NCBI GenBank assembly: GCA_037445115.1
Contig: JBBILC010000004.1
Span: forward strand, 1-64,000
Reading direction: 5' to 3'
Source of the DNA: Trichothermofontia sp037445115
GTDB taxonomy: Bacteria > Cyanobacteriota > Cyanobacteriia > B231
Length of the DNA stretch: 64,000 nt
The position numbers and the translations under genes are program-made. Shown here piece by piece: positions 1 through 8,269 of this stretch (position 1 is its first letter; each line of letters starts with the position of its first letter). Under the pieces are notes generated by a model. It was given only the letters and a program-made list of their open reading frames with translations, did not search any database and was not told where the DNA came from.

Positions 1-97
1 ATGACTCTCGCACCCTAAAATGTAAAGTTTTATATCTGGATTCAACACTTCTGCTTTGTGGGGTAAGCATCCAGCCTGCCCAGCCCCAAGACTAACC

Positions 98-175
98 GTC
101 ATGACAACCGCGATTTACAGTCATGACAACCAAGATTTACAGTCATGACAACCAAGATTTACAGTCATGACAGCC
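98..175. repeat. 22-bp direct tandem repeat, about 3.5 copies
   Basis: Units of 22 bp begin at 98, 120 and 142 with a partial fourth at 164. Each starts GTCATGACAACC and ends in GATTTACA; units two and three are identical and unit one differs at two positions. Each carries the palindrome TCATGA. A related piece (CCGTCATGATCGCCGAGA) recurs near 225. Function unknown; minisatellite-like repeat or direct-repeat protein binding site. Confidence 0.8.
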
Positions 176-536
176 GAGACGGCTATCCCACAAGAAGGCT
201 ATATTGCTATCCGCAACAACCGTCATGATCGCCGAGAGGGGCCGTTCAACTGCCCCCATCAACGGGGTAACATTGCTTGGGGGCTTAGGATGGGTATTTT
301 TCGAGGTGCCCTGTACATAGGAGATGCTATGGATGTTATTGATTGATCGGGCACCTAACGTCACTTGCTATCAGCCACTGGGCAGAGAGTTTCGCCTTGC
401 CCCAGCAGGGGGTTGGGTACCAATGGCCAACCTGAGCATCTAGAGCCGCTAATGGAGATTGGCCCCAAAATTGCGTCCGAGCCAACCCAAACGCGGCCCA
501 TCATCCTATAAAAATGGAGTATAAGACCCAAAATGC

Positions 537-565
537 TTGCATAATTGCCTACAATCAAGCATAAA
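537..565 (+). promoter_or_regulatory. Candidate sigma70-type promoter of the radical SAM gene
   Basis: TTGCAT (537-542) and CATAAA (560-565) are separated by 17 bp and lie about 20 bp ahead of the start codon at 587. GAAGGA directly abuts the ATG, which is closer than usual for a ribosome binding site. Assigned by eye only. Confidence 0.35.
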
Positions 566-586
566 TACGCGTAAGAGTTAGAAGGA

Positions 587-2152
587 ATGCGAGTTTTACT
601 CCTCTATCCCCAGTTTCCCAAAAGCTTTTGGTCCTTTGAGAAAGCCTTAGAACTGGTTGACCGCAAGGCATTGCTGCCCCCCCTTGGTTTGATTACCGTC
701 GCTGCAATACTGCCCCAAACCTGGGAGTTTAAGCTGGTCGATCGCAACGTGTGTGATGTGACGGAAGCGGAATGGGCTTGGGCCGATCTAGTGATATCGT
801 CCGCCATGATTGTGCAAAAGGAAGATTTCTTGGCCCAGATTCGGGAGGCTAAGCGGCGCGGTAAATTGGTGGCGGTTGGCGGTCCCTATGCCACAGCCTT
901 GCCCCAGGAACCCCTAGCTGCCGGGGCCGATTTCTTAGTTCTGGATGAGGGAGAAATTACCCTGCCGATGTTGGTTGACGCCTTGGCGCAAGGGAAAACC
1001 CAGGCAGTTCTCCGGGCCGATGGCGAAAAACCGGATGTGACACAAACGCCGATCCCCCGCTTTGATCTGCTTGACTTCAACGCCTACGACAACATGTCGG
1101 TACAATTCTCGCGGGGCTGCCCTTTCCAGTGCGAATTTTGCGACATCATTGTACTCTACGGTCGCAAACCCCGAACGAAGACCCCTGAACAATTTTTGGC
1201 CGAATTAGAGCGGCTCTATGAATTGGGTTGGCGACGCACGGTTTTTCTCGTTGATGATAATTTCATTGGTAATAAACGCAATGTTAAACTATTGCTGAAA
1301 GCCCTGCGTCCCTGGATGGTAGAATACGGATTCCCCTTCCATTTCAATACAGAGTCCTCGGTAGATTTGGCTCAAGATCAGGAACTCATGGATCTGATGG
1401 TCGCCTGTAACTTTAATGCTGTCTTCCTGGGTATTGAAACCCCTGATACCGAAAGCCTTTCCGTTACCCAGAAGTATCAAAATACCCGCGATCCGCTGGC
1501 GGATTCCGTCGATGCGATTATTCGATCGGGCCTACGGGTGATGGCCGGTTTTATTATTGGCTTTGATGGCGAAAAAACAGGTGCAGGCGATCGCATTGTC
1601 CAATTTGTTGAAACGGCGGCTATTCCCACGGCCTTCTTCAGTATGTTACAAGCTCTGCCGGATACCGCCCTTTGGCATCGCCTGAAAAAAGAGGGTCGGC
1701 TGCGGGGGGATAGCAATGCCAACCAAACGACTTTGATGAACTTTATTCCCACCCGGCCCATTGAAGAAGTGGCACGGGAATATGTCGATGCCTTCTGGCG
1801 ACTCTATGATCCCCTCGCCTATCTCAACCGCACCTATCGCCATTTCCTGAAAATGGGGACGCCGGAGCATAAGGTCTCCTTGCGTAAGGTAAATTGGGTC
1901 AGTATTCGGGCACTGTTATTAGTATGCTGGCGGCAGGGGGTCGTGCGGAAAACCCGCCTACGATTCTGGCTCAATTTGATCGGTATCCTGCGCCATAATC
2001 CCCGTGTTTGGGATCACTACCTTTCCATCTGTGCGTTGAATGAACACTTCCTGGAATACCGGCAGATTGTACGGGATCAAATTGAACAACAATTGGCGGA
2101 TTTGCTGACTGAAGAAGCAGTCGTCGATCGCAGCACCGTTCAGGCTGCCTAG
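587..2152 (+). CDS. B12-binding-domain radical SAM protein (DUF4070 / HpnP-BchQ-like family)
   Basis: This 521-residue protein has an N-terminal cobalamin-binding-like Rossmann domain (about residues 1-150, starting MRVLLLYPQ) followed by a radical SAM core. The cluster motif is RGCPFQCEFCDI at about residues 176-187, giving CxxxCxxC for the SAM-binding [4Fe-4S] cluster. The C-terminal third matches the DUF4070 extension seen in hopanoid C-2 methylase (HpnP) and the bacteriochlorophyll methylases BchQ/BchR. Family members usually methylate unactivated carbons of lipids or tetrapyrroles; the substrate here cannot be read from sequence, as cyanobacteria hold several paralogues. It is a single-gene unit with a repeat remnant downstream. 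Confidence 0.85.
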   Translation: MRVLLLYPQFPKSFWSFEKALELVDRKALLPPLGLITVAAILPQTWEFKLVDRNVCDVTEAEWAWADLVISSAMIVQKEDFLAQIREAKRRGKLVAVGGPYATALPQEPLAAGADFLVLDEGEITLPMLVDALAQGKTQAVLRADGEKPDVTQTPIPRFDLLDFNAYDNMSVQFSRGCPFQCEFCDIIVLYGRKPRTKTPEQFLAELERLYELGWRRTVFLVDDNFIGNKRNVKLLLKALRPWMVEYGFPFHFNTESSVDLAQDQELMDLMVACNFNAVFLGIETPDTESLSVTQKYQNTRDPLADSVDAIIRSGLRVMAGFIIGFDGEKTGAGDRIVQFVETAAIPTAFFSMLQALPDTALWHRLKKEGRLRGDSNANQTTLMNFIPTRPIEEVAREYVDAFWRLYDPLAYLNRTYRHFLKMGTPEHKVSLRKVNWVSIRALLLVCWRQGVVRKTRLRFWLNLIGILRHNPRVWDHYLSICALNEHFLEYRQIVRDQIEQQLADLLTEEAVVDRSTVQAA

Positions 2153-2502
2153 TCTTCTGTCAAACTTAATGTGGGTAGGTTAGGTTGTACTGCGTTTGCC
2201 CCAATAAAGTGAGTATGTTGAATCTTGCAGGCGCAACACCAACCTACACCCCGTTATTGTAAGCATGATCTTCGACTAGAGGGGCTGTCATCAGCCCGGA
2301 GAACGGCGATCGTGGCAGCCATTCTCTTGCTCAACGTCTGAATCGGTCTCCCGATCAGCCCAAAAACGATCGAGTGAGCTATAGTGGGAATAGTCAACTA
2401 AGAATACCCCAACGTTGCTGTAAAGCTTTTTCAAATCAGGTAAATCTTTAGTAAGTCCCTGAAAAGATTGCCCTAGGCACATCGGGTATTAAAGGATTAG
2501 CC
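2153..2502. other. Intergenic region, 350 bp, no gene
   Basis: No coding signal is seen; a 63-codon minus-strand frame here has no family resemblance. The left part holds an inverted-repeat remnant (2171-2250). The right part should contain the promoter of the L,D-transpeptidase gene but no clear boxes were found. Confidence 0.5.
2171..2250. repeat. Inverted-repeat intergenic element remnant
   Basis: GTAGGTTAGGTTG (2175-2187) is roughly inverted by CAACACCAACCTACAC (2234-2249). The GTAGGTT...AACCTAC layout resembles the common cyanobacterial intergenic repeats that read GTAGGTTGGGTT...AACCCAACCTAC. It lies just downstream of the radical SAM stop codon and could also fold as a weak terminator. 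Confidence 0.45.
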
Positions 2503-3219
2503 ATGTTAGGTAAGCCGTTTGTGCCCATGCGGATAGGGCTGTTGTTCAGTGGGACGATCCTGTTGGTGGCCGTGGCTCCCGGTTTGGCATGGGGAGATCA
2601 CCCGTCTGTCCGTTCTCGACCCGATCGGGCACCTGCTGCCCTCGCCCTTGCTGCTAATGATGTGGTTGTGCCGGCTGTCCCTGGCCCGGCTATTTCCGTC
2701 CCTACCCAGGTAACTCCTTCCCCCGCGATCGCGCCGACCCCCCCAACGGCTCCCGTGATGCCCCCCTCAACGGCCCCGCCCCCGGAACCCTGGCCTGCGC
2801 CCGCACCCGTGCCCGCACCAGCACCGAGTCCCCCCCTCACCCCGATGGAGCGTTTGAAGCAGTCGGGTAAGCGCTGGATTGAAATTGATACCTCACGCCA
2901 ACGCCTCTTTGCCTGGGAAGGTAACAAGCAGGTCTATGCCGTCATTGTATCCACGGGTAAGGCGTCCACACCCACCCCTTCCGGCGTGTTTGCGATCCAG
3001 AGTCGTCATCGCTACGCCCGGATGCGGGGAGCCGACTACGACGTACCGGATGTTCCCTATACCATGTATTACTCTGGCAACTACGCCATTCATGGTGCCT
3101 ACTGGCACCACCGCTTTGGCACCCCGGTTAGTCACGGCTGCGTCAATGTTGCCGTTGATCATGCGAAGTGGCTCTTTGAGTGGGCAAGCCTTGGGACACC
3201 CGTCGTTGTCCATCGCTAG
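2503..3219 (+). CDS. L,D-transpeptidase (YkuD domain) with proline-rich linker
   Basis: The 238-residue protein starts with a signal-like segment (about residues 8-30), then a long Pro/Ala-rich linker (about 60-118) that should span to the wall, then a YkuD catalytic domain from about residue 125. The domain ends with the hallmark SHGCVNV (about 208-214), whose Cys is the catalytic nucleophile, preceded by the conserved His in AIHGAYWHH. Such enzymes form 3-3 crosslinks in peptidoglycan or attach proteins to it, acting in the periplasm. The substrate is not known. The gene stands alone, with gene-free DNA on its 5' side. Confidence 0.9.
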   Translation: MLGKPFVPMRIGLLFSGTILLVAVAPGLAWGDHPSVRSRPDRAPAALALAANDVVVPAVPGPAISVPTQVTPSPAIAPTPPTAPVMPPSTAPPPEPWPAPAPVPAPAPSPPLTPMERLKQSGKRWIEIDTSRQRLFAWEGNKQVYAVIVSTGKASTPTPSGVFAIQSRHRYARMRGADYDVPDVPYTMYYSGNYAIHGAYWHHRFGTPVSHGCVNVAVDHAKWLFEWASLGTPVVVHR

Positions 3220-3304
3220 GCCGGTTGCTGGGTAACGCCTCTGCCGAGAATCGTGACTGCCCCCTTCTATCCCTAGTGCCTACACAGCTAAAGGTTGAAA
3301 GACC

Positions 3305-3559
3305 ATGAGTGCCAGTACCCCTGAGCCGACCTTAAGGGTCAATGCTGACAAGCTCGATCGCCTCGAAGCCGACGTAACCACCCTCAAGGGGGACGTGACC
3401 ACCTTCAAAGACGAGGTTATGCGCTTTAGCGAACGCCTTACGAACTCCCCGCCGACTACCCAGTGGGTTGTGCAATTGGCCTTGGCATTGATTGCTTCAG
3501 CCACGGTTACCGTTGTGATTTCATCGATTTTTTTCGCGCTACGGCTACGGGTTCAGTAG
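3305..3559 (+). CDS. Small coiled-coil plus transmembrane protein, unknown function
   Basis: An 84-residue frame with a short heptad-like helix (about residues 14-46, with repeated LEADVTTLKGDV-type spacing) and one C-terminal hydrophobic segment (about 52-78). Cyanobacteria encode many small proteins of this layout, often annotated as hypothetical. The ATG at 3305 is preceded by AAAGGTTGAAAGACC, a usable ribosome binding region. No specific function can be assigned. Confidence 0.6.
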   Translation: MSASTPEPTLRVNADKLDRLEADVTTLKGDVTTFKDEVMRFSERLTNSPPTTQWVVQLALALIASATVTVVISSIFFALRLRVQ

Positions 3560-3700
3560 ATGACAAATTGAAAGTGGGATAGCCATCTTGGCTGCCTCGG
3601 TGGCCAGCAGGATGCCTACCCCACCCCTATTTTTCGATCTGCTGATGTTTTTCGTTCTGCTGATGTTGGTCGCCAGTCCGGAGGCCCTAACCCCAGTACA

Positions 3701-5173
3701 TTAACGACCGCCTACGGTAATGGCATCAACCTTAATGTGGGGTTGCCCAACGGTGACATAGATACTGCCACTGATGGAACCACAGAACCCCGCCGCTAAC
3801 CCCAAGTCCTGGGAACTCATGGAAATACGGTTCATGATTTCCTGGGCATCGCCAATGAGGGTGGCCCCCTTGAGCGGCTTCGTCAGGCGACCGTTTTCGA
3901 TTAAGTAGGCTTCGTCAACGCCAAAGTTAAATTGGCCCGTAGCCCCCACACTACCGCCACCCATCTTTTTGCAGTAAATCCCCCGATCGATCGAGGCAAT
4001 GAGATCCTCGTTGGTGTAATTTCCTGGCGCGATGTAGGTGTTGCGCATTCGTGAGGCTGCCGCATAGGCATAGTTCTGACGGCGGCCACTGCCCGTGCGG
4101 GGATGCCCAGTTCGCCAAGATCCAGCCCGATCGGCCAGGAAGTTTTTCAGGATACCGTTTTCAATCAAGAGGGTGCGTTGGACAGGCATGCCCTCATCGT
4201 CCATATCGATTGTGCCAAAGGCTGTCGCCGTGATCCCCTCATCCCAAGCAGTGAGGTTTTCGTGGGCAATTTTTTCGCCCTTTTTATCCCAGAAGGGGGT
4301 TGTCTTGCGTTCAATCTGGGTCGTTTCCAGTAGATGGCCGCAAGCTTCGTGGAAAATGACGCCGCCAAAACGATTCGCCATGACGATCGGGTAGGTCCCC
4401 GATTCCACATAGTCAGCATAGAGCATTTGCCCCGCCGCCTCGGCAATTTCTGCCGCATCCTGGGTTAAATCCCAATAGCGCAAAAAGTCCGGCTGACTGG
4501 TGGCCCCCTGGCGATGGCCGATCGACGATCGGTGCTCGCCATCAGCGCACAGAAGGCTCATACCCACAGATTGGGTCAGGCGAATATCCCTGGCGAAAGT
4601 GCCATCACTGGCGGCCACTAAAACCTCCTGCCAATCCCGGAAATAGAGCGCCCGTCGGGATTGAATATGGCGGGCCTGTTTCTGAAGTTCACTCGTTGCC
4701 GCTAGGAGAACATCCCCCATCTCCTGAATCGAGCTACACTGCCGTATCCAGGCTTCCTTTTGCCCCCGGACGGCATAATCGCGCAGGGGTTCTAGGTTCA
4801 CTTCTGGGATAAATGCCCCCGGCATGGGTGCGGGTAACCCCAGGATCGACAGGCCCTTTTCCAACGCCGTCCGCAGCCCCGTGAAGGATAGATCGTTTGT
4901 ACTAACGTAACAATCCTGAGTGCCTCGGAAGACGCGCACCCCCGCCCCGGTGGACAGGCGCGGCGAAATGCTGGTGACAGCATCCTCTTCCGCCATGCCG
5001 CTAATGTAGTTCACCCGCTCCAGGAAAAATTCAACAAAATCAGCTCCCGCTGCCCGCCCCAAGCCCAGGAGCGTGGCCAGGGTGCCCTCCCAGGCATCAT
5101 CAAAGCGATCGCGCGTCGCTGTTGTTTGCAAGGTCGGTAATTCTTGAGACCGCAACAGGGTGATCGGTGACAT
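3701..5173 (-). CDS. tldD: TldD-family metalloprotease
   Basis: At 490 residues this has the expected length for TldD. The metal-binding HExxxH appears as FHEACGHLLE at about residues 274-283, a position conserved in TldD and not in its inactive-looking partner PmbA/TldE. The C-terminus contains the glycine-rich GGGSVGATGQFNFGVDEAYLIE segment typical of the family. TldD/TldE heterodimers degrade unfolded peptides and mature some microcins; TldE is not in this window. It lies 55 bp upstream (in transcription order) of the hypoxanthine phosphoribosyltransferase's 3' end on the same strand, so it is the last gene of a minus-strand run. Confidence 0.92.
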   Translation of the reverse strand: MSPITLLRSQELPTLQTTATRDRFDDAWEGTLATLLGLGRAAGADFVEFFLERVNYISGMAEEDAVTSISPRLSTGAGVRVFRGTQDCYVSTNDLSFTGLRTALEKGLSILGLPAPMPGAFIPEVNLEPLRDYAVRGQKEAWIRQCSSIQEMGDVLLAATSELQKQARHIQSRRALYFRDWQEVLVAASDGTFARDIRLTQSVGMSLLCADGEHRSSIGHRQGATSQPDFLRYWDLTQDAAEIAEAAGQMLYADYVESGTYPIVMANRFGGVIFHEACGHLLETTQIERKTTPFWDKKGEKIAHENLTAWDEGITATAFGTIDMDDEGMPVQRTLLIENGILKNFLADRAGSWRTGHPRTGSGRRQNYAYAAASRMRNTYIAPGNYTNEDLIASIDRGIYCKKMGGGSVGATGQFNFGVDEAYLIENGRLTKPLKGATLIGDAQEIMNRISMSSQDLGLAAGFCGSISGSIYVTVGQPHIKVDAITVGGR

Positions 5174-5228
5174 AGCGGTAATGATTTTCCTTTTGAGGAT
5201 GGGAGTCGGTGAATGATCTCGTCTTTCG

Positions 5229-5825
5229 TTAGTCTAACAAACCCACTTCACCAATCTCCGCTTCCTGGGGCAAAGGGGGTTGGTTTGGGGCAGTGGCCGT
5301 AGTTTCCACCCGGTACAGGGCTGGGAGTTGACGATACTTTTGATTAAAATCAATCCCGTAGCCCACGACAAAACAATCGGGAATCGTCAGGCCCAGATAG
5401 TCGATCGTCACGGGTACTTGGCGACGATCGGGCTTGTCCAGTAGGGCGCAGAGGGCGAGGGAAGCGGGCTGAAGGCTGTGTAAATAGGCCATCGCCCGTT
5501 GGGTGGTTAACCCGGTATCGACGATATCTTCAACGATGATGACGGGCTGGTTCTCGATTGCCGATGCCCTAAGACCCAGGTGAATTTGCACTTGCCCCGA
5601 ACTGACCATGCCAGACCCATAGCTAGATAGGCGAATGAACTCAATGCCAGCGATCGGAATCTCCAGACAACGAACTAGGTCTGCCAAAAAGATAAAAGAC
5701 CCTTTGAGAATGCCCACGAGGACGGGGGGCCGTTGGGCATAGTCACGGGTGATCGCCTGGGCGATCGCTTGAACCCGTGTGGCAATATCCGCTTCCGAGA
5801 CTAGGGGAATCAGGCAATCTTCCAC
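5229..5825 (-). CDS. hpt: Hypoxanthine phosphoribosyltransferase
   Basis: A phosphoribosyltransferase-fold protein with the PRPP-binding motif VIIVEDIVDTGLTT and the upstream VGILKGSFIFLADL segment of hypoxanthine-guanine phosphoribosyltransferases. It salvages hypoxanthine/guanine to IMP/GMP with PRPP. I chose the GTG at 5825 (198 residues; AGGA immediately upstream), because it gives an N-terminus EDCLIPLVSEADI matching the family. The open frame extends back to 5972, but that part lies inside the sugar-kinase gene and has no family similarity. With the GTG start the two genes are 26 bp apart. Confidence 0.88.
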   Translation of the reverse strand: MEDCLIPLVSEADIATRVQAIAQAITRDYAQRPPVLVGILKGSFIFLADLVRCLEIPIAGIEFIRLSSYGSGMVSSGQVQIHLGLRASAIENQPVIIVEDIVDTGLTTQRAMAYLHSLQPASLALCALLDKPDRRQVPVTIDYLGLTIPDCFVVGYGIDFNQKYRQLPALYRVETTATAPNQPPLPQEAEIGEVGLLD

Positions 5826-5851
5826 ATTCCTGCCCTGAGTAACTATAGGGT

Positions 5852-6892
5852 TCAGATCTGCTCTAATAATGCCTGTAATGCCGCCTGAATTGCCGCTGGG
5901 GTCGTGGTGGAAGTCCCGAACTGGCGCACCACCAAACTGGCTGCAAGGTTTCCCAACACTGCCGCTTCCCAACTAGACGCTCCAGCAACCAGGGCTAGGG
6001 TTAGAGCCGCAACCACTGTATCCCCTGCCCCCGTCACATCAAACACATCGGTTTTATTAAATGCGGGAATCAGAGCCACCTCACCACTGGCCTCCGGTTC
6101 CCAAAGAGCCATACCCGCTTCCCCCCGGGTGATCAGGATTGTGTGGGCATCGGTGAGGGCCAGCAGATCCCGGCCCGCCTGCTGGAGGGTGGCGTGATCG
6201 CGAATTGGGTAGCCAACGGCCTGTTCCGCCTCTGGTAGATTGGGGGTAAACACGGTCGCGCCTCGGTAGCGGATCAAGTGCTGTTGGGCATCCACAATGG
6301 TGCGGGGATGGGCCAGCGCGGCGGTGATCACGGGGGCCGTCAGCACCCCATCGCCGTAGTCAGAGCAGACGATCGCATCGACGTGGGCGACTTGGGCCTG
6401 GATCTGGACCGCCAGTTGGTGTTGCCGTTCTAAGCGGGGCAGGGCATCGGAGCGGCGATCAACCCGGACAATTTGTTGGGTTACGGATTGGCGAGCATGG
6501 CCCGAAATCCGGGTTTTAGTGACCGTGGGGCGATCGCAATCTACTAAAATACCGCTGGTGTCAACCCCCACCTGCGCAAACAGATCGTGCAATACCTGCC
6601 CTTGGGGATCATCCCCCACCAGGCCCACCACCTGTACCTGGGCACCCAGGCGAGCCAAGTTGTAGGCCGCATTGGCCCCCCCCCCTGGAACTTGACGGGT
6701 TTCCTCATGCCGCAGGATCAAGACCGGAGCTTCCCGTGACAGTCGCTCCACCTGGCCTTGGAGAAACTCATCCAGGGTGAGATCTCCAACCACCAAAACC
6801 CGTGCCCGATTAAATTGGGTCAAGAGGGCTTGTAGGCGGGGGGCTGCCGCCCGCAGGCGATCGCCAAAAGCCCGATCAAACGCCATTGCCAC
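5852..6892 (-). CDS. PfkB-family sugar kinase, D-glycero-D-manno-heptose-7-phosphate kinase-like (RfaE domain I)
   Basis: The 346-residue protein is a ribokinase-fold kinase. VLVVGDLTLDEFLQG near residue 32, VPGGGANAAYNLARLGA near 67-83 and the C-terminal PfkB signature DVTGAGDTVVAALTLAL (about 285-301) are clear; the Asp of GAGD is the catalytic base. Best resemblance is to the kinase half of HldE/RfaE; the cytidylyltransferase half is absent, so it is a one-domain version. It would act in ADP-heptose or related sugar supply for surface glycans. The precise sugar is inferred. It lies just upstream of the phosphoribosyltransferase gene, probably co-transcribed. Confidence 0.78.
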   Translation of the reverse strand: MAMAFDRAFGDRLRAAAPRLQALLTQFNRARVLVVGDLTLDEFLQGQVERLSREAPVLILRHEETRQVPGGGANAAYNLARLGAQVQVVGLVGDDPQGQVLHDLFAQVGVDTSGILVDCDRPTVTKTRISGHARQSVTQQIVRVDRRSDALPRLERQHQLAVQIQAQVAHVDAIVCSDYGDGVLTAPVITAALAHPRTIVDAQQHLIRYRGATVFTPNLPEAEQAVGYPIRDHATLQQAGRDLLALTDAHTILITRGEAGMALWEPEASGEVALIPAFNKTDVFDVTGAGDTVVAALTLALVAGASSWEAAVLGNLAASLVVRQFGTSTTTPAAIQAALQALLEQI

Positions 6893-7201
6893 AATCCAAC
6901 TCCTGGCTCAAGATTCCTAACCGGTAGGGTTCCAGGTTTTGCCCTAGTAGCGTAAACATCAAGTTTCCCAACGGGGATAGTAACGACTTTAGGCACTGCC
7001 GATTAAAGCCTACACGACAAGCGTTGCTGGTCTGGTTGCAGCACCAGATTACCATCGCGTTTAGCAAACCGCACCGGAACGGGTTTCTCCACAGCCCCAC
7101 AGATCCCATCCAGGGAGATCGCCAATTAAAGTAGAGAATGGATCGCGATCGTCGCCCGTTAGCCGCGATCGTCCTTGCCCCTTGCATCCGCCCGTATCCC
7201 T
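6893..7201. other. Divergent intergenic region, 309 bp, no gene
   Basis: This lies between the divergently transcribed sugar kinase and recO. Open frames across it show no family resemblance. It must carry promoters for both directions, but no clear boxes or hairpins were found. Confidence 0.5.
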
Positions 7202-8260
7202 ATGAGCCGCACCTATACTGCTACCGGGATTAACCTCAAGAGTATGCCCCTGGGGGAATACGATCGCTTGCTGACTATCCTGACGGCGGAACACGGGCTA
7301 ATACGAGCGGTCGCCCCCGGTGCCCGCAAGCATCAGTCGAAATTAGGGGGACGTAGTGCCCTCTTTGTTGTCAACCAATTGCAGATTGCAGTAGGCCGAA
7401 CGCTACCCAAGGTGATCCAGGCCGAAACCCTCACCTCCTATCCCCGGCTCAGTCAGGACCTCTGCAAGCTCACGGCGAGTCAATATCTGGCGGAAATAAC
7501 CCTCTGCCAAGCCCTCACCCAACAACCCCAAACCGAGTTATTCCACCTGTTGACCGAACACCTGGGTCGCCTAGAGCGGTTGCCCAGGGTGCCTAAGGAT
7601 CGGGTCACAGCGGCCACGATCGAACTCGCGGTCCTGTCCCATCTGGCCCATGCTACCTTTCACCTGTTGGCCCTGGCAGGGATTGCGCCACAGGTGCAGA
7701 TGTGTTGTTTGACCCAACAACCCCTCGTCCCGGATTTTACTAGCCAGATCGGGCAGGTTGGCTTCAGTGTGGGGGCTGGGGGCACCATTAGCCCAGCCGC
7801 GATCGCCCACCTCAGCCTGTCTCAGCCCAGCCTGTCTCAAGCCAGTCTTTGCCCGACGCCAGAGGAGGTTTCCCGCCCACCCGCCCCCGCCGTGAGCACA
7901 CCTGAACCCGTTCCGGCTGGGCGATCACCCTCACTGCTAGGTCAGGTTCCCCATGCTGCTGAGGCGGAACAAGCGCCCTATCGCACCGCCACCACCCGCC
8001 CAGAGTCCCTGCCGCCGATCCAAGCCCAACTTAGCGCCCTAGAGTTGGCGCTCCTGCAACACCTGGCCCAGCCGGATCTCCCCGATCCGCTTCAACAGGC
8101 GGCAATCGCCCCCCAGGGCAGTTCCCCGGTAGAGTTACAACAGGCATGGTTAGCGATCGAGCGTCTGCTGCGACAATATAGCCAGTACCACTTTGAGCGT
8201 CCCATTCGGGCTGCCGCCCTGATTGACACCTGTTTTGTTGCCCTTTCCTCCCCTGTCTAG
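7202..8260 (+). CDS. recO: DNA repair protein RecO
   Basis: RecO loads RecA on SSB-coated DNA with RecR. The N-terminal OB domain begins SRTYTATGINLKSMPLGEYD and contains LLTILTAEHGLIRAVAPGAR, which is typical. The ATG at 7202 gives a 352-residue protein; an upstream in-frame ATG at 7175 adds nine residues without similarity. Compared with the usual 230-270 residues, there is an extra Pro/Ser/Ala-rich segment of about 80 residues (about 200-280, with a duplicated LSQPSLSQASL) inserted in the helical C-terminal region. It is followed 9 bp later by the MFS gene. Confidence 0.9.
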   Translation: MSRTYTATGINLKSMPLGEYDRLLTILTAEHGLIRAVAPGARKHQSKLGGRSALFVVNQLQIAVGRTLPKVIQAETLTSYPRLSQDLCKLTASQYLAEITLCQALTQQPQTELFHLLTEHLGRLERLPRVPKDRVTAATIELAVLSHLAHATFHLLALAGIAPQVQMCCLTQQPLVPDFTSQIGQVGFSVGAGGTISPAAIAHLSLSQPSLSQASLCPTPEEVSRPPAPAVSTPEPVPAGRSPSLLGQVPHAAEAEQAPYRTATTRPESLPPIQAQLSALELALLQHLAQPDLPDPLQQAAIAPQGSSPVELQQAWLAIERLLRQYSQYHFERPIRAAALIDTCFVALSSPV

Positions 8261-8269
8261 CGAATCGCA

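Larger units (their letters stand above)
1..586. other. Gene-free leader region of the window
   Basis: No convincing coding region lies here; the short open frames on the minus strand have no recognisable content and run through repeats. The stretch holds a 22-bp tandem repeat (98-175), an isolated further TCATGA-containing copy near 227, and a plausible promoter for the radical SAM gene at its right end. It may contain the end of a gene lying left of the window, but nothing supports that. Confidence 0.6.

Noticed and set aside
143..558. Minus-strand open frames in the first 586 bp
   Set aside because: They run through tandem repeats, have no family resemblance and no good ribosome binding site.
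2291..2482. 63-codon minus-strand frame before the L,D-transpeptidase gene
   Set aside because: Biased composition and no ribosome binding site or family similarity.
5826..5972. N-terminal extension of the hypoxanthine phosphoribosyltransferase
   Set aside because: It overlaps the sugar-kinase coding region and has no family similarity; a GTG at 5825 gives a normal-length enzyme.
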